From positions 1-64,000 of the forward strand of contig JADJCA010000007.1 in NCBI GenBank assembly GCA_016703425.1: a stretch of DNA of 64,000 nucleotides, read 5' to 3'. The notes below the pieces were generated by a model. The model saw only the letters and a list, made by a program, of their open reading frames with translations, did not search any database and was not told the DNA's origin. Of the stretch, positions 1 through 8,971 are shown one piece after another (the stretch's first letter is position 1; every line of letters begins with the position of its first letter). The DNA is from Myxococcales bacterium (GTDB lineage Bacteria > Myxococcota_A > Polyangia > Polyangiales > Polyangiaceae). Position numbers and translations under genes: made by a program.

Positions 1-689
1 GCCACGTAATCCTCGGTGCCGTCTCTCGACGCGCGATGCATCACGTCGCCGCCCGACGGGTGGGCGCCGCGGTGACCAGGTGCCCGTCGCCCATCTCGGC
101 CGGCGCGGGCTTCGCGCCCGAAAGCGCAGCCCGAATGGCCATCGGCTTGTCACTTGTCGCCGGCGCGGTCGCGCACGGTGAAGCTGCCGCTGGCCTCCGC
201 CGGCAGCCGAACGTCGACGCGGGTCGTCGTCGAGTCCGTGTCAGCGAAGCGCGGCGCATAGTCGTCGCCCGACGCTTCGAAGGTCGTTGCCTCGCCTACG
301 CGCGACGGTAACGCCTTCGTCACCGCGGCGTCACCGAGAAGGAGCACGGTTCCGCCGTCACCGGACGCGGTCGGTGCCGACAGGCCGATCACGTCGGACA
401 ACGCGGCGTCCAGGCCACCGTCGGCCCCCGCGTCCGGAGCCACCACGACGGTGTTCACCTCACACCCGTACATCGCGCGCACAGCGCTCTCCGCGGCTTG
501 CGTCACCGGCGCGCCCGAGTCAGAAGCTTTGAGCGCGCTCTTGACGACGCCTCGTTGGCCTTCCGCCGGGTTTTCTCGTTGCTTCTCTCCGGGCGCTGCG
601 CAGCCCGTGCCGAGCCTGAGTCCCATGAACAACGTCACGGCCGAGATCAGTGCGAACGTCGCGGTGCGCGAGGGCGTCATGCGCGGCAC
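1..689 (-). CDS. Exported lipoprotein, N-terminal part of a larger surface protein, cut by left edge and frameshifted
   Basis: Starts at ATG 689 with a hydrophobic segment and a lipobox-like LGTGC near residue 29, followed by a low-complexity DAGADGG linker. The reading frame meets TGA at 152-150 directly after RAGDK. Strong G/C third-position bias continues in another frame from 151 to about 66 (DKPMAIRAAL...), then returns to the first frame (GGDVMHRASRDGTEDYV) and runs off the window. Treating T152 as one extra base and adding one base near 63-70 gives a continuous protein. The GTEDYV stretch is like the start of repeat-rich secreted myxobacterial proteins, but that is recall, not a search. 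Function unknown. If the stop is real, this is a 179-residue lipoprotein. Confidence 0.55.
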
Positions 690-761
690 GCCATCACGGC
701 CGCGATCGATGCGCCATACAGGCTAGCCTGTAGACGCCGCGTCACCGGGGGAGCTAAGTCG

Positions 762-1380
762 TTGAACGCTCAAAAAAAACGTCGATTGCAAAAAGCATTC
801 CGGTCCTTTTCCTTGAAGACGACAAACCGCTTGCGCGCGCCTGATTCGCTCGCTGCGGCCGCCGCTTGAGGTGTTCACGCCGAGAACCTCGCCGCGGCGC
901 TGAGCACTTCGACCAAAGGGCACGTCTTCGCCGCCGTGGTGGATATAGGTCTTGCCAATGGTGAGCGGCTTCACTTTCATCCGGTACGCGCGCGAGCGAC
1001 GGCCGAACCTCCATGTCGCCGTGCTACAGCGCGGAAGCGACCCCGCTACGGTTTTGGCCATCGCCGAGCACGACGCGGTCTTTTTGCCGAAGCCAAACGC
1101 CGATCTCAGCCTCCACAAGCGGCTCCTCATGTGGGCGGCCGAAACCGGCCAGCCCTGGGCGCACACGCTCGACGCGTGGGCGGCGCGTTACCGGCTGACG
1201 CCGACGGAGCGGCTCATCCTCGAGCAAAGCGTCCGAGGCGCATCCCACGAAGAGATTCGGGCAGGACTCGGCTGCACCAACGCTACGCTCGAGCGTCACA
1301 TCTCCAACTTGCTCGGCAAGACCGGCGACGATTCGCTGTTGAAAGCGTCGAACCGGTTGCTTCGCGAAGCGATGGGGTAG
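762..1380 (+). pseudogene. Response regulator (REC plus LuxR-type HTH) broken by several frameshifts
   Basis: The intact reading frame covers only 952-1380 and encodes the end of a receiver domain (VFLPKP, conserved Lys-Pro) and a LuxR/FixJ-type HTH (LTPTERLIL ... TLERHISNLLGK). The rest of the receiver lies upstream in other frames: PVLFLEDDKPLARA at 803-840, LIRSLRPPLEVFT at 841-879, AENLAAAL to VVDIGL at 879-953. A consistent protein results if one base is added in the A8 run (772-779), one near 833-840, one near 878, and G954 is removed. The probable start is TTG 762, after GGGGGAG. The phospho-acceptor Asp would be the D of VVDIGL. It is either a decaying gene or a victim of sequence error. 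No partner kinase is adjacent. Confidence 0.7.
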
Positions 1381-1421
1381 CGGTCGCCCGGACGCCCTCG
1401 ACCCTCAAGGCCGGCGCTACC

Positions 1422-3917
1422 TCACGGACCGACCTTCGGCACCGCGCCGCTCATCATCTCGGCGAGGAAGCGATCGACGTCGGCCTTGCCCGTGGCGTCG
1501 CGGAACGACACGAAGTGTCCGTCGTAACCGCTCGGCGTGTATTGGCGGAGCGCGGCCGTCACCGTCACGCTCGCCGTCGTCACGTTGCCGCTGAAGGGCA
1601 CCGCTTGGGGAGACAAGCCGCCGATGGTCGTCGGCGCTGAGACACCGGGCGCGTGCGCCGCCATCCCGAGGCCGCCGGCGAGCGCGAAGGCCACCTGCGA
1701 CGCGATCGGCGTGTACGTGTCACCGTTGCCGAAGGGCATGAACACGTGGCGCGCCGCGACGCCAACGGGCGGCGCCACCGAGAAGCCCTTCGCGTGGTAG
1801 AGCGGATCGGCGGGGTCGATGGCGTGCTGGAGGATCGTCAGCGCTGGGTGCGACGCGCCGACCTGCGGATCGCCGAGCACGATGGGGAGCGCGCCGGCGA
1901 TGTTCACCGGCTTCTGCTTGCCGAGCAGCGAGTCGATGAGGCTCGCGCCTTCGCCGGAGAGGACGACGCCCTTGATGTCCGGCGCGTAGGGCAAGGAGAT
2001 GCCGCCCTCCGTCGCGCCTTGCGAGTGGCCCCAGAAGCCGATGGAGCCGAAGTGCAACCGCTCACCGGTGGGCGACGAGCCGGCGGCCACGTCGAGACCC
2101 TTGGCGAAGCGAACGAGCGCGAGCTGATCGGCTGCACCTTGCAAAGGATTGCCGAGGGCGGCCTTCGGGTTGGTGAAGTTGTAAAAGAGCTTGTCGGAGC
2201 CTTCCGTCGACGCGCCACGGCGCGGGCCGTGCGCGACCTGGTCGATGCCGAGCACGGCCATGGGCACCGTCACGTTGGCCGTCGTCTTCGCGAGCGCGAG
2301 CCGCTCGGCGACGCCCTCGGTGATGTGGCTGCGGAAGCTGCCGCCGGTGCCGTGCGCGTAGATGACGACGGGCCATCCGCCGGCCGGCTTGGTGGCCTTG
2401 GGCACGGAGAGCGAGAGGCACACTTGGTCGGAGCCTTGAACCACGGGCACGCCGCCCGCGCCCCACTCGAAGTCACCGCCGTCGTCGGGATTCACGTGCG
2501 GCGGCGTGCCCTTCTGGAAGCGCGGCATCGAGACGAGCGCGTGGTACTCGTCGAAGTTCGCGTTGCCGGTGCCGCAGGCGCGATCGCCGGTGGCTTGCGG
2601 ACAGGGCGATGGCGTCGCGCCGCCGCACTTCACCCAGTTGGTCGCCGCCGGCGCCGGCGCGGCCGTGACGGCCTGCGGCAACTTGGCGACGTTGGCGATG
2701 TTGGTGCCGACCGTGAAGACGGCCGCGCCCACGATGGTGTCGAGGTTGACGCTCTTCGACGCAGCCCACGTGCGGAGCGGCGCGTACGCGGCGTACGCGG
2801 CGGCGAGGGCCGCATCGGCCGGCGCCGACGCGCCGAGCACGCCGCCGAGATCGTCGGCGCGCACGAGCGGCTGGCCCTGATCGTTCTTCACGGCGTTCGT
2901 GAGGAGCACCGCGTAGGTGTTGCCGGGCTTGAGCGGCGAGCCGGCCGGCGGCCGCACGTAGAGGCCGTTCGGGCACACGTACGCCGTGCGGCCCGTGGTC
3001 GCGAACCACGAGTAGCCGAGATCGTTGCCGGGGCCCGCCGGCGTGATGTCGACGTAGCGAATGGCGCCGTTCGTCTTCAGCGAGTCGAAGTTGATGCCGC
3101 CGCTCGTGCGGAAGATCACCGTCGGCGCTCCGCTCCAGCCGTCGGCCGTCGCCTCCAGGTTCCGCAGGTAGCGGTCCATCACATCGAACCCGACGAGCGC
3201 CGTCCCCGGCGTCGGGAAGCCTGCGAGGTCGACCTTGCCGGCCTTCTTGCGGATGTCGTTCGGGAAGGGCAACCGGAAGAAGTCGCCGTCACCGGTGCCG
3301 CGCGGCACCCGGAAGTAGACCTTCGTGGCGCCCGTGTCTTCGGCGTCGCAGCTCACGCCGCTCCACGGCAGGGGGATCGTTTGGCCCGGCGGCAGCGGCG
3401 TGCAGGCCTTCTGCACGCAGGCGAGCCCGCCGAAGCAGTCGCCGCTGAGCGCGCAGGCGCCGCCGACGTCCACGGAGCCCTCGGGCTGGCACTCGGCGCT
3501 CACGCCGGCGAGGTTGCAGCGGAAGCCTGAGCCGCAGTCTTTGTCACCGTTGCAGGGCTCACCGGCCTTGCCGGGCCCCGCCGGGGCGCACGTCCGCTCG
3601 ACCCCGCAGAAGCTCCCATCCTTGCACTCTGCACTGATCGTGCAGGGGGTGCCGTCGGCGGAGCTGCGACCGGGAGCGCACTTGCCGTCGGTGCAGGCGA
3701 GCCCGGGTCGGCACTTTTCGACCTCGGTGCACGGTTGACCGACGCCCTGCCCGACGCCGCCGCCGTCGGGCAGCGACGCATCGAGCGAGACGCTGCCATC
3801 GAGACCGCCGGGCGTTGCGAGCAGGGCACTGCCGCCAGAGCAGGCCGCGAGCACGAAGCCAAGGGCTGTGACCGAACCGAAGACGCCCAGAATCGAAGCG
3901 GAGCGAAGTTGAGCCAT
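1422..3917 (-). CDS. Large secreted lipoprotein with Cys-rich N-terminus and alpha/beta hydrolase domain
   Basis: 831 residues. A signal peptide ends in a lipobox (VLAAC, Cys near 26), followed by a Gly/Asp/Ser linker and four or five Cys-rich repeats (CTEVEKCRPGLACTDGKC style, about residues 60-180) as found in many myxobacterial surface proteins. The C-terminal half carries a Ser-hydrolase nucleophile elbow GHSQG (Ser near 629) and an oxyanion-type segment YAHGTGG, so it is probably an esterase/lipase-like enzyme on the cell surface. A late Asp and the final GHFVSFRD may complete the triad. The substrate cannot be told. It is divergent from the next gene across 108 bp, and both encode exported hydrolases. 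Confidence 0.85.
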   Translation of the reverse strand: MAQLRSASILGVFGSVTALGFVLAACSGGSALLATPGGLDGSVSLDASLPDGGGVGQGVGQPCTEVEKCRPGLACTDGKCAPGRSSADGTPCTISAECKDGSFCGVERTCAPAGPGKAGEPCNGDKDCGSGFRCNLAGVSAECQPEGSVDVGGACALSGDCFGGLACVQKACTPLPPGQTIPLPWSGVSCDAEDTGATKVYFRVPRGTGDGDFFRLPFPNDIRKKAGKVDLAGFPTPGTALVGFDVMDRYLRNLEATADGWSGAPTVIFRTSGGINFDSLKTNGAIRYVDITPAGPGNDLGYSWFATTGRTAYVCPNGLYVRPPAGSPLKPGNTYAVLLTNAVKNDQGQPLVRADDLGGVLGASAPADAALAAAYAAYAPLRTWAASKSVNLDTIVGAAVFTVGTNIANVAKLPQAVTAAPAPAATNWVKCGGATPSPCPQATGDRACGTGNANFDEYHALVSMPRFQKGTPPHVNPDDGGDFEWGAGGVPVVQGSDQVCLSLSVPKATKPAGGWPVVIYAHGTGGSFRSHITEGVAERLALAKTTANVTVPMAVLGIDQVAHGPRRGASTEGSDKLFYNFTNPKAALGNPLQGAADQLALVRFAKGLDVAAGSSPTGERLHFGSIGFWGHSQGATEGGISLPYAPDIKGVVLSGEGASLIDSLLGKQKPVNIAGALPIVLGDPQVGASHPALTILQHAIDPADPLYHAKGFSVAPPVGVAARHVFMPFGNGDTYTPIASQVAFALAGGLGMAAHAPGVSAPTTIGGLSPQAVPFSGNVTTASVTVTAALRQYTPSGYDGHFVSFRDATGKADVDRFLAEMMSGAVPKVGP

Positions 3918-4025
3918 CGACGGATGGTAAACGACGTCACCGGGCTTTCGAGGCGCGAAAACACGGCCACATGGGCCACAACGTGGGGGAAGCGCATCCC
4001 CATAATCCGTGCTAATCGGCAGGCC

Positions 4026-5423
4026 ATGGTTCGTCCTGCATCACTCGCCGCGTCTTTTCTCGCCCTCGCCCTCTCCGCCTTCGCCTGTAGCTCCTCCGAG
4101 AGCACCGCGGTGACCCCCACCGGCGGCGCCGATGCGGGCGTCGTCGACCCGCAAAAAGCTGAGGATGTTCCGGCGGTTGCGATTCAGGCGTCGACCGACG
4201 ATTGCCCCGCAGCGTACCAGGGCAAAGCCCCCGCCCCCGGCTGGAACCGCGGCTTCGAGGTGGCGGGCCAGAAGCGCGACTTCTGGGCCATCTTCCCCGA
4301 GGGTGACTCGACCACGCCGGCGCCCGTGTTCATGGCCTACAACGGCACGAGCGAGAACGGCCAGGCCTTCGCCGAGCGGGCCGATCTCGCCGCCTTCGCG
4401 AAGCGCGGCTTCGTCGTGCTCGCCCCCTCCTCGGTCGGCAACGGCGCGATTTGGCCCATCTGGGATTCGATGCGAGCCGAGGGCGACGAGAACAAGCCCA
4501 ACAAGGACGTGGAGTTCGTCGAGACCCTTTTGAAGTGCGCCGCCGCGCACCGCCCCCTCGACAAGAACCGCGTCTACACCGGCGGGCACTCCGCGGGCGG
4601 CATCTTCACGAACCACATCATCCAGCGAAAGAGCGAGCTCTTCGCCGGCGCCATCGTCGCGTCGGGCGTCTTCACGCAGACGAGCCCCACGCCCGAGCCG
4701 GTGATGGACAAGATGCTCGTCTTGGTCACCTGGGGCGGCGACAACGACAAGTACACCGGGAAGGCCGGCGACCGCGACGTGACGGACTTCAGCTTCGTGC
4801 CCGAGGCGTCGTCGGCGACCAAGTTCTACAACAACCAGAAGAACGTGGGTCAGGCCAACTGCAAGGGCAAGAACCTGGGCCACGCTTGGCTCTCACCGAT
4901 CAACGACTGGATGATCGACCTCTTGCTCGCACACCCGAAGGGCTTCCCCGGCGCCGGCGCCCTCGAGCTCGCGCCGGTGCCCGCCACGGGCCGCGCGACC
5001 TGCACCACCGAGCCCTTCACCGCGACGGCGAGCATCACCATTAGCTGCGGCGCGAGCACGACGGCGAATTGCCAGAACGCTTGCCAGCTCTTCGCCGATT
5101 GCGGCGCGGAGAACGCGAGCGTCGCCGGCGTGCTCAAGAAGGAGCTCGCGGCCCTCGGCATCGCCGGCACCAACTGCGGCGGCTGCATCAAACGCTGCGA
5201 AGAGAAGGCCACAGCCCCCGTCGACGCGGAGGTCCTCGACTGCATGAAGACCTCGCAGAAGACCGAGTGCGCGCAGGGCATCGCCGGAGCCTTCCCGCTC
5301 ATCGACGCCGTCAACATCTGCTGCAAAGGCAAGTCGACGTCGAACTACTGCAAGGACGTCTGCACGGTCATCAAGGGCAACGGGACGGCGCTCGGGTATT
5401 TCGCCACCTGCCAAGAGTTCTGA
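4026..5423 (+). CDS. Exported poly(3-hydroxyalkanoate) depolymerase/LpqC-like esterase lipoprotein
   Basis: 465 residues from ATG 4026. A signal peptide with lipobox-like SAFAC (Cys near 20) precedes a linker and an alpha/beta hydrolase domain (about 55-310) with nucleophile elbow GGHSAGG (Ser near 186) and a late His in NLGHAW. This pattern is that of the LpqC/PHB-depolymerase esterase group, which cleaves ester bonds outside the cytoplasm. The last 150 residues are a separate Cys-rich domain with about twelve Cys (NCQNACQLFADC, NCGGCIKRCEE), probably disulfide-stabilised and perhaps substrate-binding. It ends 19 bp before the convergent trmO gene. Substrate not determinable from sequence. 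Confidence 0.82.
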   Translation: MVRPASLAASFLALALSAFACSSSESTAVTPTGGADAGVVDPQKAEDVPAVAIQASTDDCPAAYQGKAPAPGWNRGFEVAGQKRDFWAIFPEGDSTTPAPVFMAYNGTSENGQAFAERADLAAFAKRGFVVLAPSSVGNGAIWPIWDSMRAEGDENKPNKDVEFVETLLKCAAAHRPLDKNRVYTGGHSAGGIFTNHIIQRKSELFAGAIVASGVFTQTSPTPEPVMDKMLVLVTWGGDNDKYTGKAGDRDVTDFSFVPEASSATKFYNNQKNVGQANCKGKNLGHAWLSPINDWMIDLLLAHPKGFPGAGALELAPVPATGRATCTTEPFTATASITISCGASTTANCQNACQLFADCGAENASVAGVLKKELAALGIAGTNCGGCIKRCEEKATAPVDAEVLDCMKTSQKTECAQGIAGAFPLIDAVNICCKGKSTSNYCKDVCTVIKGNGTALGYFATCQEF

Positions 5424-5442
5424 TCGCCGCGACAGCTCCTCG

Positions 5443-6282
5443 CTACGAAAAGCGCGCCGCAAACGCCCGATGGAGCGGCGGCGCGCTGCCGCCCTCGGCG
5501 AGTTGGCTCGGCCGGTAGCCGGTGTGAAGCGACACGACGACGAGCTCGCGCGCGGCCGCAGCGGCCTCGAAGCGAACGCGCCAGTCCTTCAGCGCCAAGG
5601 TCCCGCGCACCCCGCCGCCTTCAGCCGGCGGCTCCAGCTTGATGCGCCGGTACGCGTGGGGCTGCGGGCCGAGCGCGAGGCGCGAGGTGATGTCGGCCGC
5701 GAGCGAGAGGCCCCCCCCCTCGAGGTGCGCGAGCTGCTCCTCGGCGAGCGCGCTGAAGCGCACGCCCCATGGCGGCTCCGGATCGGCCGCGAGCCAACCG
5801 GTCGAGGCCTCGGCGACGGCGTCGGCGTAGGCCACGTAGGGCTTGATGTCCAAGATGGGCGTGCCATCGAGGAGGTCGACGCCCTTGACGAAGACGACGA
5901 GGCCCTCGACGCGCACAAGCTCGACGACGCTCATGCCGATGGCGTTGGGGCGATGCGGCGAGCGCGTCGCGAAGACGCCGACGCGCCCGACCTTGCTCCG
6001 CGGTGGCAGCACCTTCGGACGAAAGCCGGCGCTCACATTGCGATCGAAGACATAAAGGAGCCACAGGTGACTGAAGCCCTCGAGCCCGAACAGCGCGTCT
6101 TCGAAGCCGCGGCCGTCGTAGAGCTCGATCCGCCCCTCGGCGCCGCCAGCGGCGGCCGGCTGCCGCGCCGCCGAGGCGCGCTCCGAGAGCGCCGTCCGCG
6201 CGACGCCGATGGGCACAAAGGCGATAGGCGCGCGCGCGTCGACCTCGCCGGTCACGGGTGCGGAATGATCCGCGTGTACCAT
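5443..6282 (-). CDS. trmO: tRNA (N6-threonylcarbamoyladenosine-37-N6)-methyltransferase TrmO
   Basis: 279 residues. It has the TsaA/YaeB/TrmO fold signatures: the beta-barrel core with GFSHLWLLYVFDRN, the highly conserved ATRSPHRPNAIGMS segment, and VDLLDGTPILDIKPY, which in this family form the SAM and t6A37 site. The enzyme methylates t6A37 of tRNA to m6t6A. The C-terminal domain (about 190-279) makes the protein slightly longer than the roughly 235-residue E. coli enzyme. ATG 6282 gives MVHADHS and overlaps the end of the upstream kinase gene by 31 bp, so the two are probably co-transcribed. Confidence 0.9.
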   Translation of the reverse strand: MVHADHSAPVTGEVDARAPIAFVPIGVARTALSERASAARQPAAAGGAEGRIELYDGRGFEDALFGLEGFSHLWLLYVFDRNVSAGFRPKVLPPRSKVGRVGVFATRSPHRPNAIGMSVVELVRVEGLVVFVKGVDLLDGTPILDIKPYVAYADAVAEASTGWLAADPEPPWGVRFSALAEEQLAHLEGGGLSLAADITSRLALGPQPHAYRRIKLEPPAEGGGVRGTLALKDWRVRFEAAAAARELVVVSLHTGYRPSQLAEGGSAPPLHRAFAARFS

Positions 6283-7703
6283 GCAACGACCGCCGCGAAG
6301 ACCGCGGCGAGGAAGATCAGGACGCCGATCATGGCGCGGCTCGGCCCGCCGCTCGACATCTCCTGAATGCGGACCGGCTGGGCGTGCGCGCCGGCGAGCG
6401 CGGCCGGAGCACCGGGCGGCACCATCACCGGCGCCGGCGCGGCCATGTGCGACGACGCGATGGGCGCCGGCGTGGCGGGCCGCGCGAGCGTTCCCTCCTC
6501 GAGCGCCGAGAGGTTGCCCGGCGTGAAGAGCTCCGGCGGCAACGACGCGCGCAAGGGATCGCTGGCGACGCCGATCTGGAGCCGATCGCCGCCAGCGGCC
6601 AGCTCGTTGATCCAATGCGACGGATCGGAGAAGTCGCCCATGTTGAGCGGGGCCGGACCCGAGCCACCGCCCTTGCGCTGGCTCGCGGCGGCGGCCGCCT
6701 GCTCCTCCTTGAGCGAGGTGAACTCGAGGAGCGCCTCTTCGATGAGCTTGTCGATGATGGAGTGCTGCTGCGGGCGCGCGCGCTGACGATCGCGCATGGC
6801 GCCCTGCACCAAGAGCTCGATGTCGAAGGTGCTGACCGACTGCCCCTGCGCGAAGAGGAAGCGGACGAGGTCTTTGCCGAAGTCGCGGGCCGTGTTGTAG
6901 CGCTGCGCCGGCTCCTTCGCGAGCGAGCGCATGACCAGCGACTCGAGCTCCGCCGAGACGCGCGAGTTGTATTGGCGCACCGACGGGATGACCGACTGCT
7001 GCACCTTCTTGACGGTCTGGAAGTCGCTCTCGCCGAGGAACAAACGCTGCCCCGTGAGCAGCTCCCAGAGAATGATGCCGACGGCGAAGATGTCGGCCCG
7101 GTGGTCGACCTCTTGGCCGAGCGCCGCCTCGGGGCTCAGGTAGCTGAACTTGCCCTTGATGATGCCGGGCTCGGACTTCTCGAGCTGCGAGTTGGCCTTG
7201 GCGAGACCGAAGTCCACGATCTTCACCTCGCCGAACTTCGTGATGAGCACGTTCGGTGGCGACATGTCGCGGTGCACGATGTGCAGATCGCGCCCCTGGG
7301 GATCGCGGAGCTCGTGCGCGTAGGCGAGGCCCTTGCAAATCTCGAGGGCGATGTAGACCGCCATCGGCACGGGGAACTCTTTCCCCTGCTTCTTCAGGTA
7401 CTCGATGATCGCCTTCAAGTTCGCGCCGTCGACGAACTCCATGACGATGAAGTACGCGGCGTCGCCGACGCCGATGTCGAAGACCTGAACGCAGTTCGAG
7501 TGCGAGAGGTGCGCCGAGAGGCGCGCCTCGTCCAAGAACATCGAGATGAACTTCTTCTTCTCGGAGAGGTGCGGCAAGACGCGCTTGATGGCGACTTGCT
7601 TGCGGAAGCCCTGGAGCCCCTCGCTCTCGGCGCGGAACACCTCCGCCATACCGCCCGACTCGAGCTTCTCGACGACGCGGTACCTTTGCTGCGAGTCGGA
7701 CAT
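6252..7703 (-). CDS. Membrane-anchored Hanks-type Ser/Thr protein kinase
   Basis: 483 residues. The kinase domain spans about residues 8-290, with Gly loop ESGGMAEVF, the VAIK lysine, catalytic loop HRDMSPPN near 144, DFG near 164 and SPEAALG in place of the usual APE motif. HRD-M-S-P-x-N is the usual myxobacterial variant. A cytosolic linker with a coiled-coil-prone, Glu-rich part follows, and one membrane helix (about 455-477) sits at the C-terminus, leaving only a few residues outside. All catalytic residues are present, so activity is expected. Targets are unknown. It overlaps trmO downstream. Upstream lies a 178-bp gap to another minus-strand gene in which I see no other gene. Confidence 0.92.
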   Translation of the reverse strand: MSDSQQRYRVVEKLESGGMAEVFRAESEGLQGFRKQVAIKRVLPHLSEKKKFISMFLDEARLSAHLSHSNCVQVFDIGVGDAAYFIVMEFVDGANLKAIIEYLKKQGKEFPVPMAVYIALEICKGLAYAHELRDPQGRDLHIVHRDMSPPNVLITKFGEVKIVDFGLAKANSQLEKSEPGIIKGKFSYLSPEAALGQEVDHRADIFAVGIILWELLTGQRLFLGESDFQTVKKVQQSVIPSVRQYNSRVSAELESLVMRSLAKEPAQRYNTARDFGKDLVRFLFAQGQSVSTFDIELLVQGAMRDRQRARPQQHSIIDKLIEEALLEFTSLKEEQAAAAASQRKGGGSGPAPLNMGDFSDPSHWINELAAGGDRLQIGVASDPLRASLPPELFTPGNLSALEEGTLARPATPAPIASSHMAAPAPVMVPPGAPAALAGAHAQPVRIQEMSSGGPSRAMIGVLIFLAAVFAAVVAWYTRIIPHP

Positions 7704-7881
7704 GGCCGTCAGGCTCCTCCGCGGCAGAAGACGCGCCGGCCCCCGGGAGGGTTGAGAGGGGCGAGAGCTTGGTGGTCCAAAACCAGCACGGGAGTCCCGT
7801 AGCGTGCCACCCGAGCGCCGAAGGGGTCAAGCGCGGCAGAAGGCCGTCTCGAAGTGCTGGCGAAGTCTTCGATTCGCCCCA

Positions 7882-8922
7882 CTACGGGGCCACCGGGGCC
7901 ACGAGGGCTGGGTCGCGGCTCACCTTGAGGGGCAAGGGGCCAACGGGGCAACCGTCCGCGATGGCACCGTCGCCAAGGACCACGTACCCTTCAACGCGAT
8001 AGTCACCGTCGGGCGCCGGACCGCACTTGAGGGGCACCGAGATGTGATGCGAGCGGCCCGGTTGGAGGGAAAACGGAGCTCCGGCCCAGAGGTCGAGCGC
8101 ATACGACGCGGGCCCCGGGAGGTGCTCGGCTCCCTTGCCCTCGCCCTCGCAGGGGATTGAGACGCCGGCGTTGTTCCGCAGCCCGAGCACCACGCGAACC
8201 GCACCGAGCAAGAGCGGACTGCCGCCCGCGTTCGTGAGCACAACGACCGGCGAGACGGCCCCCTTGAGCCACGCGGCGGTCGTGGTTCCGCGAACGAGCA
8301 TGTCACCGACGAGGGCGACGTGAAGCGCGGGCCGACCTGGATACGGCCGCGGCGTCGAAGCGCCGGAGCCGACGATCTCGAGGGAGAAGGCGCCGCCGAA
8401 CTCGGCCGGCTGATCGCCGAACGACACTTGCGCGACGACGTCGTAGCGACCGAGCAGCGTTGTCCCGCAGTCGATGTCGCGTTCGTAGAGGAACGACTCG
8501 CCGGGGCCGAGGCTCTTCGGTTCGCGCACCCGCGCCTCGCCGCCGCGGTGTTCACGGCAAGGAAACGCGACGCCTTCGCGCGTCGCCGCGAACTCCACGC
8601 GGAAGCGCTCCACGTTCGCTGGCGCCGCTGACGCGTTGGTGAGGCGAACGAGCGCGTGATACCCGCCGAGGCCGCCAGCGCTCGCTTGGTACGGAGCGAG
8701 CCTTGGTCCGATGACCGTCGCCATGAGGCCCGGCCGCGCTCGGAGGGCGCGCCCTGCCGTCGCGCTAGATGACGGCAGCGCGACCGGCGCGTCGACGTTC
8801 GTGGCTGGCAACGAACGGGCACCTTGCCCGCAGGCCGCCAAGCCCGCCCCGGCCAGCGCAATCGCCAGCGCCGCGACGCGAGACGGCAGGCGAGTCGGGA
8901 TGGCGAGGGCGCGGAGGTGCAC
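7882..8922 (-). CDS. Lipoprotein with two Ig-like repeats, unknown function
   Basis: 346 residues from GTG 8922, chosen because it opens a clean signal peptide ending in LAAC (Cys near 30). An upstream in-frame start at 9090 would run deep into the divergent protease gene. Two related beta-rich segments (about 75-185 and 205-330) each contain a conserved 'LTNAG/AS' strand and a pair of Cys (FPCREH ... DIDCG, and IPCEGE ... LKCGP), consistent with CARDB/Ig-like folds stabilised by disulfides. No catalytic motif is visible. The start lies 49 bp from the divergent protease gene, so the two probably share a promoter region. Confidence 0.75.
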   Translation of the reverse strand: MHLRALAIPTRLPSRVAALAIALAGAGLAACGQGARSLPATNVDAPVALPSSSATAGRALRARPGLMATVIGPRLAPYQASAGGLGGYHALVRLTNASAAPANVERFRVEFAATREGVAFPCREHRGGEARVREPKSLGPGESFLYERDIDCGTTLLGRYDVVAQVSFGDQPAEFGGAFSLEIVGSGASTPRPYPGRPALHVALVGDMLVRGTTTAAWLKGAVSPVVVLTNAGGSPLLLGAVRVVLGLRNNAGVSIPCEGEGKGAEHLPGPASYALDLWAGAPFSLQPGRSHHISVPLKCGPAPDGDYRVEGYVVLGDGAIADGCPVGPLPLKVSRDPALVAPVAP

Positions 8923-8971
8923 GTCCGCAGGATCGCAGAGGACGGGCCACCGCGCCACGCGCGCGTTTGCT

